From: Proteromonas lacertae
Lineage: Eukaryota; Sar; Bigyra; Opalinata; Proteromonadidae
Assembly (NCBI GenBank): GCA_002245135.1
Contig: NGBS01000021.1
Coordinates: forward strand, 1-64,000
Length of the DNA: 64,000 nucleotides
Direction: 5' to 3'
The notes under the pieces: model-generated
Told to the model about the DNA's origin: nothing
The model's input: only the letters and a program-made list of their open reading frames with translations
The model's database searches: none
Translations under genes and position numbers: made by a program
Shown: positions 9,854-21,657 of the stretch, in pieces
How the letters are laid out: each line of letters begins with the position of its first letter
Position numbering within the stretch: position 1 is the first letter of the stretch

Positions 9854-9937
9854 TATGTCTTTTATAGTTTTATTTTGTTTTTTTGTTCAATTTTTAAATT
9901 AAATTGTTCAATTAGCTTTTAAAAAACTCTGTTTTGA

Positions 9938-10258
9938 ATGGAAAACGATTATTTTAACATATTTCTAAGCGTCTTAGTCTTTATTCTCTATATTATAGCT
10001 ATGGCATTGTGGAAATATATGAAATCTCACAATTGCTTACCTAATTCACAAGAGCTGTCAGATATGAGAGTCAATATGAATGAGATTATAGAGAGAGGTC
10101 TTGCTCATGAAGAAACTATCAACAATTTAAAAAGTCAGATTGAAATTAATGACATTTTGAAAAGCAAATCAAATATAAACTCAAAGATAGGTAGATATTG
10201 TTGTTCCCCGTATGGCGGAACTCTATATTGCAGAATGATTCAATCAAAACTAATATGA
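9938..10258 (+). pseudogene. Small membrane-anchored ORF interrupted by the foldback element
   Basis: A short ORF with a clear N-terminal hydrophobic helix (about residues 6-24, FNIFLSVLVFILYIIAMALW) followed by a polar helical stretch. Its 3' end lies inside the foldback insertion that begins at 10199. Its original end is therefore not known. No family is recognised; a small single-pass membrane protein of the virus-like element is plausible. Confidence 0.35.
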
Positions 10259-10803
10259 TATTCATGATGTTCGGAGTTAGTTATTAACAAATATATAGTT
10301 AGTTTGTCATATGACCTACATCTGTGATATACTTATTTATGAACTTCATTATTATCAATATTAAACTAATTTTTGTATATTTTCTATTTTAATGTATCAG
10401 TCACTACTACAGTCTAAAATACATTATTTGATATGAATAGAATTCACTATTTTTAATATTAAGGCGGTTAAAAAAGAAAAAAGAAAAAATAAGTTCAAGC
10501 CTCACTCAAGCCTGCTCTTTAATTTCCTTTTTTATTACCTTAACATTAAAAATAATGTATTCTATTTATATCAGATAATGTATTTTAGACTGTAGTAGTG
10601 ACTGATACATTAAAATAGAAAATATACAAAAATTAGTTTAATATTGATAATAATGAAGTTCATAAATAAGTATATCACAGATGTAGGTCATATGACAAAC
10701 TAACTATATATTTGTTAATAACTAACTCCGAACATCATGAATATCATATTAGTTTTGATTGAATCATTCTGCAATATAGAGTTCCGCCATACGGGGAACA
10801 ACA
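10199..10803. mobile_element. 605-bp foldback (MITE-like) element with 5-bp target duplication
   Basis: The two ends are perfect inverted repeats starting TGTTGTTCCCCGTATGGCGG on each strand. The arms run about 270 bp inward (10199-about 10475 and about 10530-10803). The outer about 235 bp are almost identical and the inner part has diverged. A unique centre of about 60 bp lies between. The five bases gatat immediately flank both ends (10194-10198 and 10804-10808), a clear target-site duplication. It has no coding capacity. TG...CA termini with a TGTNR start and a short duplication are the signature of integrase-type transposition, so a non-autonomous Ginger-like element is the best guess. 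Confidence 0.85.
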
Positions 10804-10968
10804 GATATAAACAAACTATTAAAATATATGTTATTAATTTGTTGTTAAATTGTTTATATATTGTTATTTAAAGTTTTTAAAAATTTGGGTTATTAAAAAT
10901 AAACAAAAATAAATTAACCCATTTTACGTTTCATATTTTCTTAATTATTATTTTTTAAGTTAATATCT

Positions 10969-11838
10969 ATGGCTAGGACTAGACCAAGTTGTTGTATGAG
11001 AACAGGAAGATGTAATGTATTAATATTTGTCTATTTATTTTAGTATGCAACAAATGATAAAGAAAATGAGCATTTAAAAGCTCAATTAGAAACTGGTATA
11101 ATTTATATCTATACTTTTATAGAAGATAAACATATCTATAATGAATTAAAGAACACAGACAGCATAATTGTTCTTAATGATATAAATTTTTGTTGCCATT
11201 TTATATTTGAAATTTTAACCAGGAGTATAGGAGTTGATAACAGTTTTATAATGGTTCTAGTTGTTATTGTGGATGAAATATCAAAATTAATTCACAATTT
11301 CAAATATGATCTTATTAAAGACTGGTTAGAGAGCACAGTTATATTTATCTTATTAAAATATTACCAATATATATTATTATTATCCAAATACTCCAAAAAA
11401 ATACTTGATAACATTTATCCTCATTTACATTATCTTCATAATATTATACAAACAATAGAAAAGTATAATGGATTTAATGATATAAATATTTTAAATGCAA
11501 TGGAAAAGTTTCTTTTATATAACACTAATCTATCAAATATGGATTCTAATCGAAGAAAAGCTTTATATAACAATTTGGATATATGTAGCAGAAAATTCAA
11601 TAATACATATACTACAGAATTCATTAATTCATTCATTAGTGATTTTAAAATAACAATTATAGAAAATGAATTCAATTTAGAAAAATATTATATCAATTAC
11701 TTATATAAATATTATCCTAGTAATTATGCACAGTTTTACAATAGAAATGATAATGATATAGAGTTAACATTTTTCAAAGATTCATCTAATATTATGTCAT
11801 TGTGTTATAAATTAGAAGATGAGGTTAAACAAAAATAA
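10969..11838 (+). CDS. Spliced orphan gene, function unknown
   Basis: Starts MARTRPSCCMRTGRCN at 10969. Two 27-nt introns (11017-11043 and 11096-11122, both GTAT/GTATA...TAG) keep the frame open into the long exon ending at 11838, giving about 270 residues. The protein is helical and rich in Asn, Ile, Tyr and Leu. A hydrophobic stretch (FIMVLVVIVDEI) is followed by further helices, with no transmembrane topology I trust. The next about 200 bases remain Lys/Glu-rich and coding-like, so the true 3' end is uncertain. Spliced structure suggests a host gene rather than a virus-like one. No family is recognised. Confidence 0.5.
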
Positions 11839-12038
11839 TCAAGTTATAAAAGGAAGCAAAGTTCATTTATAGAAAGTGAAGAAGAGAATAAAACAAAAAA
11901 ATCAGATTCTTTACTAAAGTAAATAATGAAGAAGAAGTTAAAAGAAGAAAGAGAAAAAGAAGAATATGAAAAAAAGCAGCTAATTATGCTTTTAAAACAA
12001 AACAAACTTGACGTAGTAGATGTGGATGAAGAAGATTG

Positions 12039-12507
12039 ATAATTATAATTAAAATATAATAAATAATTAATTAATTAATTAATATCACTGTTTGAAATGG
12101 TGTTTGTTTATTAATATATGTAAATTAGATTAGAAAGAAAATTCTATAAAATTATATTAGAATATTCTAGAAAATGCAAAAATAAATTATGACCTAATAT
12201 GACATAGGTCACGTATTTTTAAAAAGTTTGGTTTGGTGTGCCAGGAGCCCGAGTCATACGGCTCGGTGTGTCAGGTCCTTTATTCTATATTATTATTGAG
12301 ACTGTGCGCATTACACCTAATATGTTCCTTGAGTGTGTTAACAAGATAAAGGAAAATGACTATATAAATTATATTTTTATTTACTATTATTATAAAGAAA
12401 AGTAATTACTTATACGAAACATGCTGTTCAAGCAAAAAGTAATACATTAAAACAAGATATACTATATACTATACCAATGAAATAAAAAATTATTTCTAAA
12501 TATCACC
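12039..12507. other. Intergenic region with a small GC-rich hairpin
   Basis: No ORF is seen. At about 12236-12285 a short GC-rich island stands out from the AT-rich background. It can form a stem of gagcc with ggctc around a ten-base loop. The repeated phrase gtgtgccagg/gtgtgtcagg flanks it. This could be a transcription end or the remnant of a mobile-element end. Neither can be decided from the sequence. Confidence 0.3.
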
Positions 12508-15500
12508 TTATAATCTTACTCCTTCTTCTATTTGCTTATCTTCATCTTGTTTTTCAAATACAGGAATCTTTTTTAAGGTAGATTTAGATGTACTTCTTTT
12601 TCTAAATATTCCTGTTCTTAATAAACAAAATAATATCACTAATATCACTATTAATCCACCTGCTACTGACCCTATTGCTATTCCAACTATTGCTCCACTA
12701 TTTACATTACATTCACTTTCATCAATTACACTCCAAACACCTTTCATTATTATCAATCATTAAACATTTTCTTCTCTTCATTCCACTTTTTGCTCCTCCA
12801 CATTCTATCAACACTTCTTTTCCTCCTTTCTCAGCTGGAGTTCTTGGAAATCCAGAATCAGATTCACAATATATTGCTTCAAATTCGATCTCTACTTCCA
12901 CAGTCTCAATCTCTACAGATGGAGGATTTCGAATTGTAAAGGTATATTTCGTTTTTTCAACATATTCTAATGGTGATCCATATATTTCTCCAGATTTTGA
13001 ATCTAAGGATAAGCCTTTAGGTAATTCTGGATTTACTGAAATCTCAAGATTTGTTCCAACTGCAACAAATAGATATACTGATTTTACTGATTCACCAAAT
13101 TGGAATATTTTATTTGATATTTTTGTTGATGGAACTATCACTGGAATATCAGGAATTGAACATGATAATATAAATGAAAATGAAACTTGTTTTCCACTTC
13201 CACTTATTAAGATTGTGGTATTTACTGCATCAAAACTATTAGATATATAACCACTTATTCTTCCTTTCGAAGAATCAAATTTCAAAGTTGAGAATGGAAG
13301 ATTGGGTATGATTGAATAAACTAAATTCTTTCCAGTTATTCTTCCTAATTCTAATCCTTCATATTCTTTTCCACCTTCGATTGTTATATTATCTACATGT
13401 CTAATTATTACTGGTTCTACAGATTCTTCAACATTTATTGTGATTGGATTGGATATTTCACCAGCATCATTATAACATTTGAATGTATATGATTTATTAC
13501 TTGGTGGTTCTACATTTACTTTTCCACTTATTATTCCACTATTTTCATCAAATTTCAATCCTTCAGGTAATGCTGGTTCAATTGAATATAATATAGTTTT
13601 TGCAACACATTCATATGGTTGAATATCATCATAACTCATTCCAAATATCATTATCACTTCTTTTTCATATTTTATATTATTAGGTTTGCATTGGTAATGT
13701 CACATTCATTTCAATTGTTATTTCAACATAATCAACTTCATTTGAAGCTGTGAATTTACTTCTCATTGAATTCTCTTCAATCACCATTCCAGAAATTAAA
13801 CCACTTCTTTTGTCTAAACTCAATCCATTTGGTATTTCATCTACACTATATTCAATATTTTCACCTATCACATAAAATAATTTCAATTCTTTATATTCTT
13901 TACCAGCATCTAATATTACTGATTCATTACTCCAGATTTTTATTGGATTTTTGGAAGGTAAAACAGTTATGAATATTTCAATTGTTATACCTTCATCACT
14001 TCCTGAATAAGCATTATTAGCTTTGAAATAAACTGGTTTTGATGATTCTTCAATATATGCTAGACCAGATATTAAACCAGTTTTATTATCTATTCTTAAT
14101 CCACTTATTTCAGGATTCATTGAATAAAATACATCTTTTCCTGAAACTGTGAATAATCTCACATTTTCATAAAAATCACCTGCTTTGAATCTATAAGATG
14201 TTTCTTTACTAATTAAAGATGGACTTTCATCACATGTATTTTCGATTTCATTCCAAAGTTTATCATTATTACAGTATAATGTTCGATTTCCTGTTATACC
14301 TGATGTTTTACATCCAATAGTTATTTCTGTTCCAGTTACAGTTTCTGGTATATCTTCTGCAGCTTCACAATATCTTAATGGACATAAATTGAAGTTTATG
14401 TCATTTATATCAATTCTATAACTCTTTGTAGCTGTTACATTGAATCTAATTGCTGAATACATAACAGAAGTAGTATAATTGGAAAATACTCTCTTTAAAT
14501 TATCTGGATATGTTATATCAGTAAAATTACCAATTAAAATCCATTTTGAATTGTAATATCCTTCCACTGAAAAATTTCGTGGACCAGTATCTTTATCATA
14601 TGGACTGATACTGAATTGATTAAAATATGTATGAAAATGATCTTTATATCTCATTATTGCCCATGCAGGTTGTATAGTATAATACCAATCTGAATTTGGA
14701 TTCTCGTCAAAACCATAGGCAACATGTAAATTTGCATGTCTTGTATTTGTTTCAGTTACTCTTTTAGCGTATTTGTTAAGAATTAAACAATCTTCTTTAC
14801 TTCCAATTATTCTTAATAAAGATGAACTTATTTCAGGGAAATTGGTTTCTCCATTGAATTTGTGTAATTCAATCGAAATTTCAACTGCATTCTCTTCTAA
14901 CCATACAATTGGTAAAATAAATACTTCATCAGTTAAAACATCATATCGATTATTTGCCATTGTATCTGGAGATATTTCACCATTTGGTAAATTATTTCGA
15001 AAGATTTCTTTTCCATTCACTTTTATTATTATTCCACTTATATAACTCACTTTTAAAGCAAATCCATTATATTTATCTTCATAATCAAATACATCTATCT
15101 TTCGTATATAAATCACATTTCCAGATACTTTGTTTAATTCAGATAATTTGGATTTTGACCATGTTAAATGTTCAGCATTTGGATTATCCCAACCATCTTC
15201 ATATTCAATTGAATTTTCCCATTCTGCATTATAATCATAATCTAATGTTGAATAAAAACTCTTTTCCAGTTTTGAAACATCCTTAGATAAAGATGTTCTA
15301 TCCACTGGAATTCCATCAACTAATACATCAATAAATCCTTTACCATAACCTGAATACGAAGATGAGCTTCCTCTATAGACAGCAGTATAATTATCATTTA
15401 ATAAACAATAATCATAATCATAAATATTATCACTTTCCCATCCTTCTTCTGATCCTTTTAATTCAATTGTTGCAGTTTTATTTTCATTATCCATTTCAGA

Positions 15501-18500
15501 TGTTTTATAAAGACTAATTCCCCAATTACTGGGATTTGTACCTATACTACCATTCACATGAAAACTTATCAATATTTTACATTGTTTTGAACATAATTGA
15601 TTCATTGTCTCACCATAAAATGTTAAATTTAAATATTTAGGTGTTCCTCCATTCATATTTGATCCTGTTATTGTATATAGTTGTTTTGGTGATTCTTCTG
15701 TTACTACACCAGTTATTGCGCAACTCTTTTCATCAAAATGTAAGAAAGATGGTAATTCTGGAGATATTTCACAATTATCTAAAACATCTACTTCTGGTCT
15801 TATTTCCACTACATCATTCAAATAATATTCTTCTTTTCTATTCTTAGAATAATCAACAATTGGCTTTTTGGGGATTGTATTTATAAAAAGGTTATTTGTT
15901 GCAGAGTATTTAGCTTCTTCTTTATCTGCTATCTTTCCATCAGTATAAAACTCAAAGAAATATGTTCCATCTCCTCTTTGAAAATCATTATAATAGAATG
16001 TATAATTTCCAGGAATTAAACATAAAACTGGAAAATATAATGGAGGTAATCCTTTTGGAAAGGTATAAGAAAGAATAATTTTTCCATCTGATATATATCT
16101 ACATGTCATTGTGGTTGTTCGAATGTTCTTATCAACAAGTTTTACAAAATGAGGTTTATATTCACCAGAACATCCACTTATTACATTTGTTATAATTTTT
16201 GTACTTACATATTCATTGTTAGCATAATAGGCTCTAATTTCTAATTCATAATTATTTAAATATTCGGTTGCTATTACGGTTATACTTCCACTATATTTAT
16301 CATATGTAAATCCATCAGGAATAACTGGTAATTCATAAAAAATAACAGATCCACTTTCAATACTTATCAATAAATGACTTTCATTTCCAATAAAAAGATT
16401 CAATTTATCTAGTTTTATACCTTGATTATCTAAATCTTTTATATGTAATCCTTGAGGTTTTACATCTCCTATCACTTTTATAGATATGGTTGTGTTTACT
16501 GTTGAACCATCAGATAATTTACCATTTATCACATAAGATTTCACATCTTGAACTGTTGTAGCTGTTCCTCGAATTGTACAACCTGATAACTCTAAACCAG
16601 GAGGTAAACTAGGTTCAGATACACATTCACTTATTTCTTTATCTTCTTCAGTAAATGGAATATTGTCAGATATTCGATTATTCACTACATAAATTGCATA
16701 ACTAACTCGATATTCAAAATCTCCTCTTGGAACAAAATATAAAACATCTTTCAATTCTTTAAACTCTGAATCTAACTCATTTTTATAAGATAATTTTATT
16801 CCACTTCCTCCTACATTCTTCATATAATTCACTCTTATGAAGTGATATCCTTCACTCAAATATTTTGTTCCTGTTTTGCAACTCCAATCATGAATTCCTT
16901 TGTGGTTGATTATCTCAACATAATCAATGAATAACCAAGATCCTTGAACAGATGTTAAATTGAATGTATAATTTCCTGATGTTTCTATCTTTATATAACC
17001 TTCCCAATTTACTCCAAATTCACTGGCAAAATTGGGAGTTAAACCATCCCAAATTGATTGGATTGGATTATATTCTTCATTTATCTCATCTTCTAATCGA
17101 ATTATTTCAGTTGTTACACCTTCACTTAAATGAGTATAAGGATTTGAACAACTAGTATCAAATTCATCAGATTTTAAGATAATAAGCAACTATTCCTTTT
17201 ATATATTTATCAGCTATATCGATATGGATTTTCATTTCATTTGTTGTGGATGATTCGCTTGAACATTGCACTCTTAATTCTAAACTGCTTACTTCATTTA
17301 CATGTCCTTTTAATACATTTCTAGTTACATCAACTATTATTCGATCATCTCCTGTTGTACATTCACTTGTTTTTCCTCTTTCTACTTTGAAAGGAATTTC
17401 AAAATAAGTATTTAAAGGCATTGTAAAATATTCACTATCAAATAAAAGATAAGAAACAATATTATAACCAATTTTAGATTGATAAAAATGGATTGATTGA
17501 TCTTCTTCGCCTGGTAATTTCCATTTCAACATTAATCTATAAGTTGAATTATTATCCATTTCAGTACAAACACCTGAAGCACATAAATCTTGTTTTAATG
17601 AATAATGACCAACTATTCTGATAGTATGATATCCTGATGTTAAATATTTAGTTTGATCCGATTCCGTTTTATCCCACCAACCACATTTAGTAGAATAGGT
17701 TTTACGGTCACTTGTATTATATTTGCTATAACCATGTTCATATATTCCAGTATAGCTATTATCAATAGTAACATCGAATTTAGTAAAATCTGACTGTTTA
17801 TGAAAAGTATAACTAGCCGTATTCTTAGCATATATCACTCCTTCCATTGTATAATTCCAATAGAATACATTATGAGAAGATAAAAAACCATCTAATTTAT
17901 TATCCCATACTGAATAAGCATCTTCTCCATCTAAACCATCTAAATTGTCAATTGTTGTTTCTTTACTGTTATATACTGTTGTAATATATTTTTCATAACC
18001 ACATTTAAAACTATTTACATCATCCACTTTTATATTCAATCCAGATCTTATAACCTCAGCAGCTTTGGAGATTATTATTGTAGTTGGAGTTTTACTTTTA
18101 CCAGCTGGATTTTCACCATTTATTGTTATTCTATTATTATTAAATATCATTCATATATACGTTATTGGATTTTCAGGAGGTGATAATTCATCTATCTTTA
18201 ATATTCCATCATCAGAGATTGATATTGGATAGGAACCAGATGGATTAAAACTAATTGACCAACTTTTCACTCTCTTGTCACTTTTACAGGGAAATGAATC
18301 TGTTTGAATTGCTCCAATTGTCATTTTGACCAAACCACAAGTTATTATTGTTGGTATATCCCAAACTACAAAAGTAATTTAGAATATATACCTTTCATTT
18401 CGATATTAGCTTTCATTACTAAACTATCTGGTGTTGTTAATGTAATTGTATAGCTGGCTTGATATTCTTCAAGTGGAGTACCACTAATTTCACCTGATGT

Positions 18501-18722
18501 TGGATCTAATCTTAACCCTTTACTCAATGAAGGTGAAATTGAGAATATTCCTCCTTCTACAGTAATATTTGGTTTATTTGGGATAATTTTTTCACCAACA
18601 ACGTAATCTGGTTTAGGATTATCATAACTGAAAGACTGTTGAGCTTCTGTATAAGCTAAGCACAAACCTATATTGATGTATAACACGAATATACATATGA
18701 TGAAAATTATAATATCCTTCAT
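12508..18722 (-). CDS. Large type I surface protein with He_PIG repeats, PA14 and sushi modules
   Basis: About 2,050 residues in near-continuous frames. An N-terminal signal peptide (KDIIIFIICIFVLYINIGL) is followed by repeated Ig-like He_PIG units with the signature GL.(L/F)D...G.ISG (for example GLRLDPTSGEISGTP and GLKFDENSGIISGKV). Two PA14-like domains (about 17.5-18.0 and 16.7-17.1 kb) share the pattern W.G.I...G.YTF.......D......G....YL..GYH.IR. A discoidin-like region (about 14.4-14.8 kb) and two Cys-rich sushi-like modules follow. A single transmembrane helix (12.63-12.70 kb) and a basic cytoplasmic tail ending EEGVRL close the protein. PA14 and discoidin domains usually bind carbohydrate, so adhesion or glycan sensing is likely. 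Introns of about 26-31 nt fit near 18.35 and 18.16 kb. Frame changes near 17.18, 13.67 and 12.74 kb have no convincing intron, so assembly indels or decay are possible. Confidence 0.75.
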
Positions 18723-18954
18723 TTGTGTTTTTTGATTCTAGAAATTTCTAGTAACGACTCTTTTTAATTTTATATACACAACAATATACTTGCTCTTTTA
18801 AAAAGATCTAAAATATTATGATATAGATAATGCTATATTAATATGTATTTATGTATATTTTGGTGTGAATAATGAAATAATCACATTTGTATGAAATTAA
18901 CCTCAAATTTATCAAATTATGTTATATAATATCATAAATATAAATATATCATAA

Positions 18955-19665
18955 TTACATTTTAAAATTTAGACCAACTAAAAATGCCTGTAAATGAGTG
19001 CTGATTAAGTAATTATCTTCTTTCATCAATTCTAATAATAATATAATAATTATATATATACTATCAATAATCGTAAATGGATCATTTAATGGAACTAAAA
19101 ATACTTCTATATATTCTGTCTCTTCTAAGTTCGGTTTGGGATTTTTATTTACTTCTAAATCTCCATCAATTTCCATAAATACTAGTTGAGTGTTTTCTCT
19201 ACTTTTCCATTGATCAATTTGAGATATTGGCATTATTCTTGTGATTATTCCCTCATAACCTGTCTCTTCTTTTAATTCTCTAATTGCTGCATTTTTAACA
19301 CTCTCATTTTCATCCACTAATCCTGCAGGAACTTCTATACACATTTTACCTACTGGAACTCTATAATTTTTTATCAAAACTATCTTGGATGGTCCTTCTT
19401 TATATTTTATAATAGGGTATATCTCAACACCATCAACTGGTCTTTCTTTATGTGTTGTTCTTTCAAATACTTCGTAATCCTATTATCATTAAATAAAAAC
19501 AAATTATACTCTATCTTCTTTCCATCCTGGATATCTGTAATACACAAGACCACCTTGAATGTAATTGCCTCTCCATTTAATGTCAATATCACTGACCTAA
19601 TTATATTATAAATGTTTTATTAATACCTTTATTTCTTTCGGATCAAAATGAGCTCTATCTGTCAT
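18955..19665 (-). CDS. Nudix hydrolase, NUDT5-like (ADP-ribose pyrophosphatase family)
   Basis: About 206 residues in four exons. The start is MTDRAHFDPKEIK at 19665, and introns of about 28-30 nt fit at about 19.6, 19.48 and 19.04 kb. The Nudix box is complete: GLVDENESVKNAAIRELKEE then TGY, with the metal-binding REL..EE. Upstream, VFERTTHKERPVDGVEIYPI and the later VPVGKMCIEVPAG track human NUDT5 closely, as does the C-terminal acidic segment (KPNLEETEYIEVFLVPLND). NUDT5 relatives hydrolyse ADP-ribose and other nucleoside diphosphate sugars in the cytosol or nucleus. The exact substrate cannot be read from sequence. Length matches the family (about 210-220). Confidence 0.85.
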
Positions 19666-19829
19666 GAATAGAGAGTTTTTAATTCTTTGGTTTATGAAAA
19701 AAATAAGTTTTTGGTAACCAAGTTTAAAAATTAAAGAACATCCAATTCTTTTTATTATCATATCTTAATAACAAACACTACAATATCTACACATACCCAA
19801 ATAGTATAGAAAAGAAAATTATCATTCAA

Positions 19830-20295
19830 TTACTTATCATGTGTGATTGGAAGACCTGCATTCTCCTCAAGGTATTTATTGAATGCTTCGACTGTTCTTG
19901 GTCCTTCATAGTGAATTGGTTCATTCTTATCTTCTCTTGAATAGAACTAAAATATCAAAATTCATAAAAATAAATACAAGAATAGTTGGAAATCCTTTTA
20001 CGCCAATGCTACGTGCAATCATTTCATTCTCTTCAGCATTGAGTGATCCAATGACGATTTTGTCATTCTTCTCATAGAGTTTTTCTAATTCAGTCCATGT
20101 AGGAGCTAATGCTTTGCAATGTCCGCACCATGGAGCATATACTTTCAAGAATACCTCAGTATCAGGATCGAAAATTGTCTGATAGAAGTTCCCAGTCTTC
20201 AATTCTACTGTTTTAGCCTAAAATAATAATAAGATAATTATAAATACATTAACATAAACAGCAGCAATTATTAATATGAAGAAAATACTTTTCAT
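19830..20295 (-). CDS. Small single-domain protein disulfide isomerase
   Basis: 132 residues in three exons. A signal peptide (MKSIFFILIIAAVYA) is split by a 36-nt intron. One thioredoxin domain carries the active site YAPWCGHCKALAPTW and the cis-proline loop KGFPTIL, then a 31-nt intron. The last exon reads FYSREDKNEPIHYEGPRTVE and ends PITHDK. CGHC with a following Lys is the PDI active site, so oxidation or isomerisation of disulfides in the secretory pathway is expected. It lacks the b, b' and second a domains of classical PDI and has no KDEL-type end (THDK is at best a poor variant). Its ATG lies 59 bp from that of the divergent PIG-T gene, suggesting a shared promoter. Confidence 0.85.
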
Positions 20296-20353
20296 TTTTT
20301 TGAAACTGAAATACAATACAATGCAATACAATACAATACGTGTATTAGGAAGA
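20296..20353. promoter_or_regulatory. Short divergent promoter region with aatac/aatgc pentamer repeat
   Basis: Only about 58 bases separate the start codons of the PDI-like and PIG-T genes. Within them (about 20309-20339) is a run of near-perfect five-base units (aatac, with one aatgc variant). Such a compact head-to-head arrangement implies that both secretory-pathway genes share control elements. No TATA-type element can be singled out in this AT-rich background. Confidence 0.4.
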
Positions 20354-21617
20354 ATGAAGAATTACTCATTGCTTCTATTGGTATTATTTATATCATTTGC
20401 ATATTCAAAAGAGTTAGTAGATATTTATGATGTTGATGATAAAGAAATGCTTAGAATTCAATTTATAAATGACAGAAATGGTATTTTTGTTTTTTAAAAG
20501 TGCTTAGATAAATTATTGAAGTTAAAATCTTTAACTGATAATGTTAAGAATTCATCATTAGTATAAGTTCTACATTTCTTATGTTTGTTAGTTCAATTCT
20601 TTCTCAATAGTTATGGCAAAAGGTGTACCTCCTTCTGTAGAAAATATCACTTTTTATCCAGAAGGTACTACTATGTTAGGTTTTTATGACAATCCGTTTG
20701 AAGGAGTTGATAGTTTTATTAAATATATATATTCACTACTTTCATTAGAAGATATTTCATATTTTGAAACTCCAAAGTTTGTATATAGCCAACTTAGTGA
20801 TGCTTATATTTGTACTGAATCTTTATACAAATGGATATATTTCAGTAAAGAAAAGGGATTGAAAGGAAACTCAAAATGGATAAGAGACAATATTGTAAAG
20901 ATAATGAATAGTGAATATTATTCATTTGAATGGAAATTAGAGAAGAATATAATGAGAATGGAAATGTTATTATATAATCCTATGGATAAGAAATTATTGT
21001 CTAATTTTTCAGAGGTAAATAAGAATATAAAAATTGAATCAAAAACTTCACTAAAGTCAAATTCTATATTAGCTTCTTATCTTTATGAAAAATCATTATT
21101 TAATGGTCAATTAACTATCATATTAAACAATCCAAATGATTATAAAATGAGTGGAATAATAAATGTAATATTACCTCAACTGATTATTCCTGAATTTTAT
21201 AAACAAAAGATTACAGTGAATAATATTGAAGATAAGAAAAAATCAATAGAAAAGGTGTTTAATATTTATGAATTAAATAGTAAGAAATCGATACTTTATA
21301 GTCAAAATATCACTATAAATGAAAAATCAAATTATATTTGGGTTATTCCTTATAAAAAAACATTTATGAATTTGAAAAGTTATCCTTCTAATTGTGCACA
21401 TGGTTTAGATGTTCCTCCAATAGAATTTATTACAGCAAATAATAGTGAAATATACCATTCAACATTATCCACTACCATATTTCCATATCCAGATTTCAGT
21501 ATGATTTATAATATGGTTTGTTTTATTTCAGCTTGCTTATGTTTGCTTGTTACTCAGATATTAAGTCCAATTTCTTATATTCCAAACAAGAAAGAAGAAA
21601 AGAACAAGAAAGAATAA
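20354..21617 (+). CDS. PIGT: GPI transamidase subunit PIG-T/Gpi16
   Basis: About 401 residues in three exons (introns 20481-20507, 27 nt, and 20561-20591, 31 nt). A signal peptide (MKNYSLLLLVLFISFAYS) starts a long lumenal domain. The C-terminal signature CAHGLDVPPIEF, then TIFPYPDFSMIYNMVC and one transmembrane helix, matches the PIG-T end RGFDIPP...PTPDFSMPYNVI. A short Lys/Glu-rich cytosolic tail follows. PIG-T stabilises the GPI transamidase complex that attaches GPI anchors to proteins in the ER. The protein is shorter than the animal one (about 580), mainly in the lumenal region. The assignment rests chiefly on the C-terminus, which is quite specific. Confidence 0.8.
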
Positions 21618-21657
21618 TATTTATATATTTTATTGTTATTTTAGTATTGTTTTTTGT

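Larger units (their letters stand above)
1..10900. mobile_element. Polinton/adintovirus-like capsid-bearing element (partial, partly broken)
   Basis: A block of compact, mostly intronless ORFs unlike the spliced host genes that follow. The core ATPase, penton-like, capsid-like order on the minus strand (5.2-8.3 kb) is the morphogenesis module of Polintons, adintoviruses and polinton-like viruses. Short Arg-rich proteins resembling adenovirus/adintovirus core peptides lie at 1.8-2.6 kb. No protein-primed DNA polymerase, integrase or maturation protease is visible; these may lie beyond the left window edge. No terminal inverted repeats can be paired, so the borders are approximate. The left part looks whole; the capsid region looks broken, about three or four breaks in all. 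Age is hard to judge, but most frames are open, so it is probably young. The family assignment rests on gene order and the ATPase motif and is an inference. Confidence 0.65.

Noticed and set aside
10199-10803. Terminal inverted repeats of the virus-like element meeting head to head
   Set aside because: The palindrome is flanked by its own 5-bp duplication, which shows a separate insertion.
1-10900. Complete Polinton
   Set aside because: Polymerase, integrase and terminal repeats are not visible in the window; only part of an element can be claimed.
12675-17155. Plus-strand Leu/His-rich ORFs antisense to the He_PIG gene
   Set aside because: They are shadows of the minus-strand gene with low-complexity composition and no domains.
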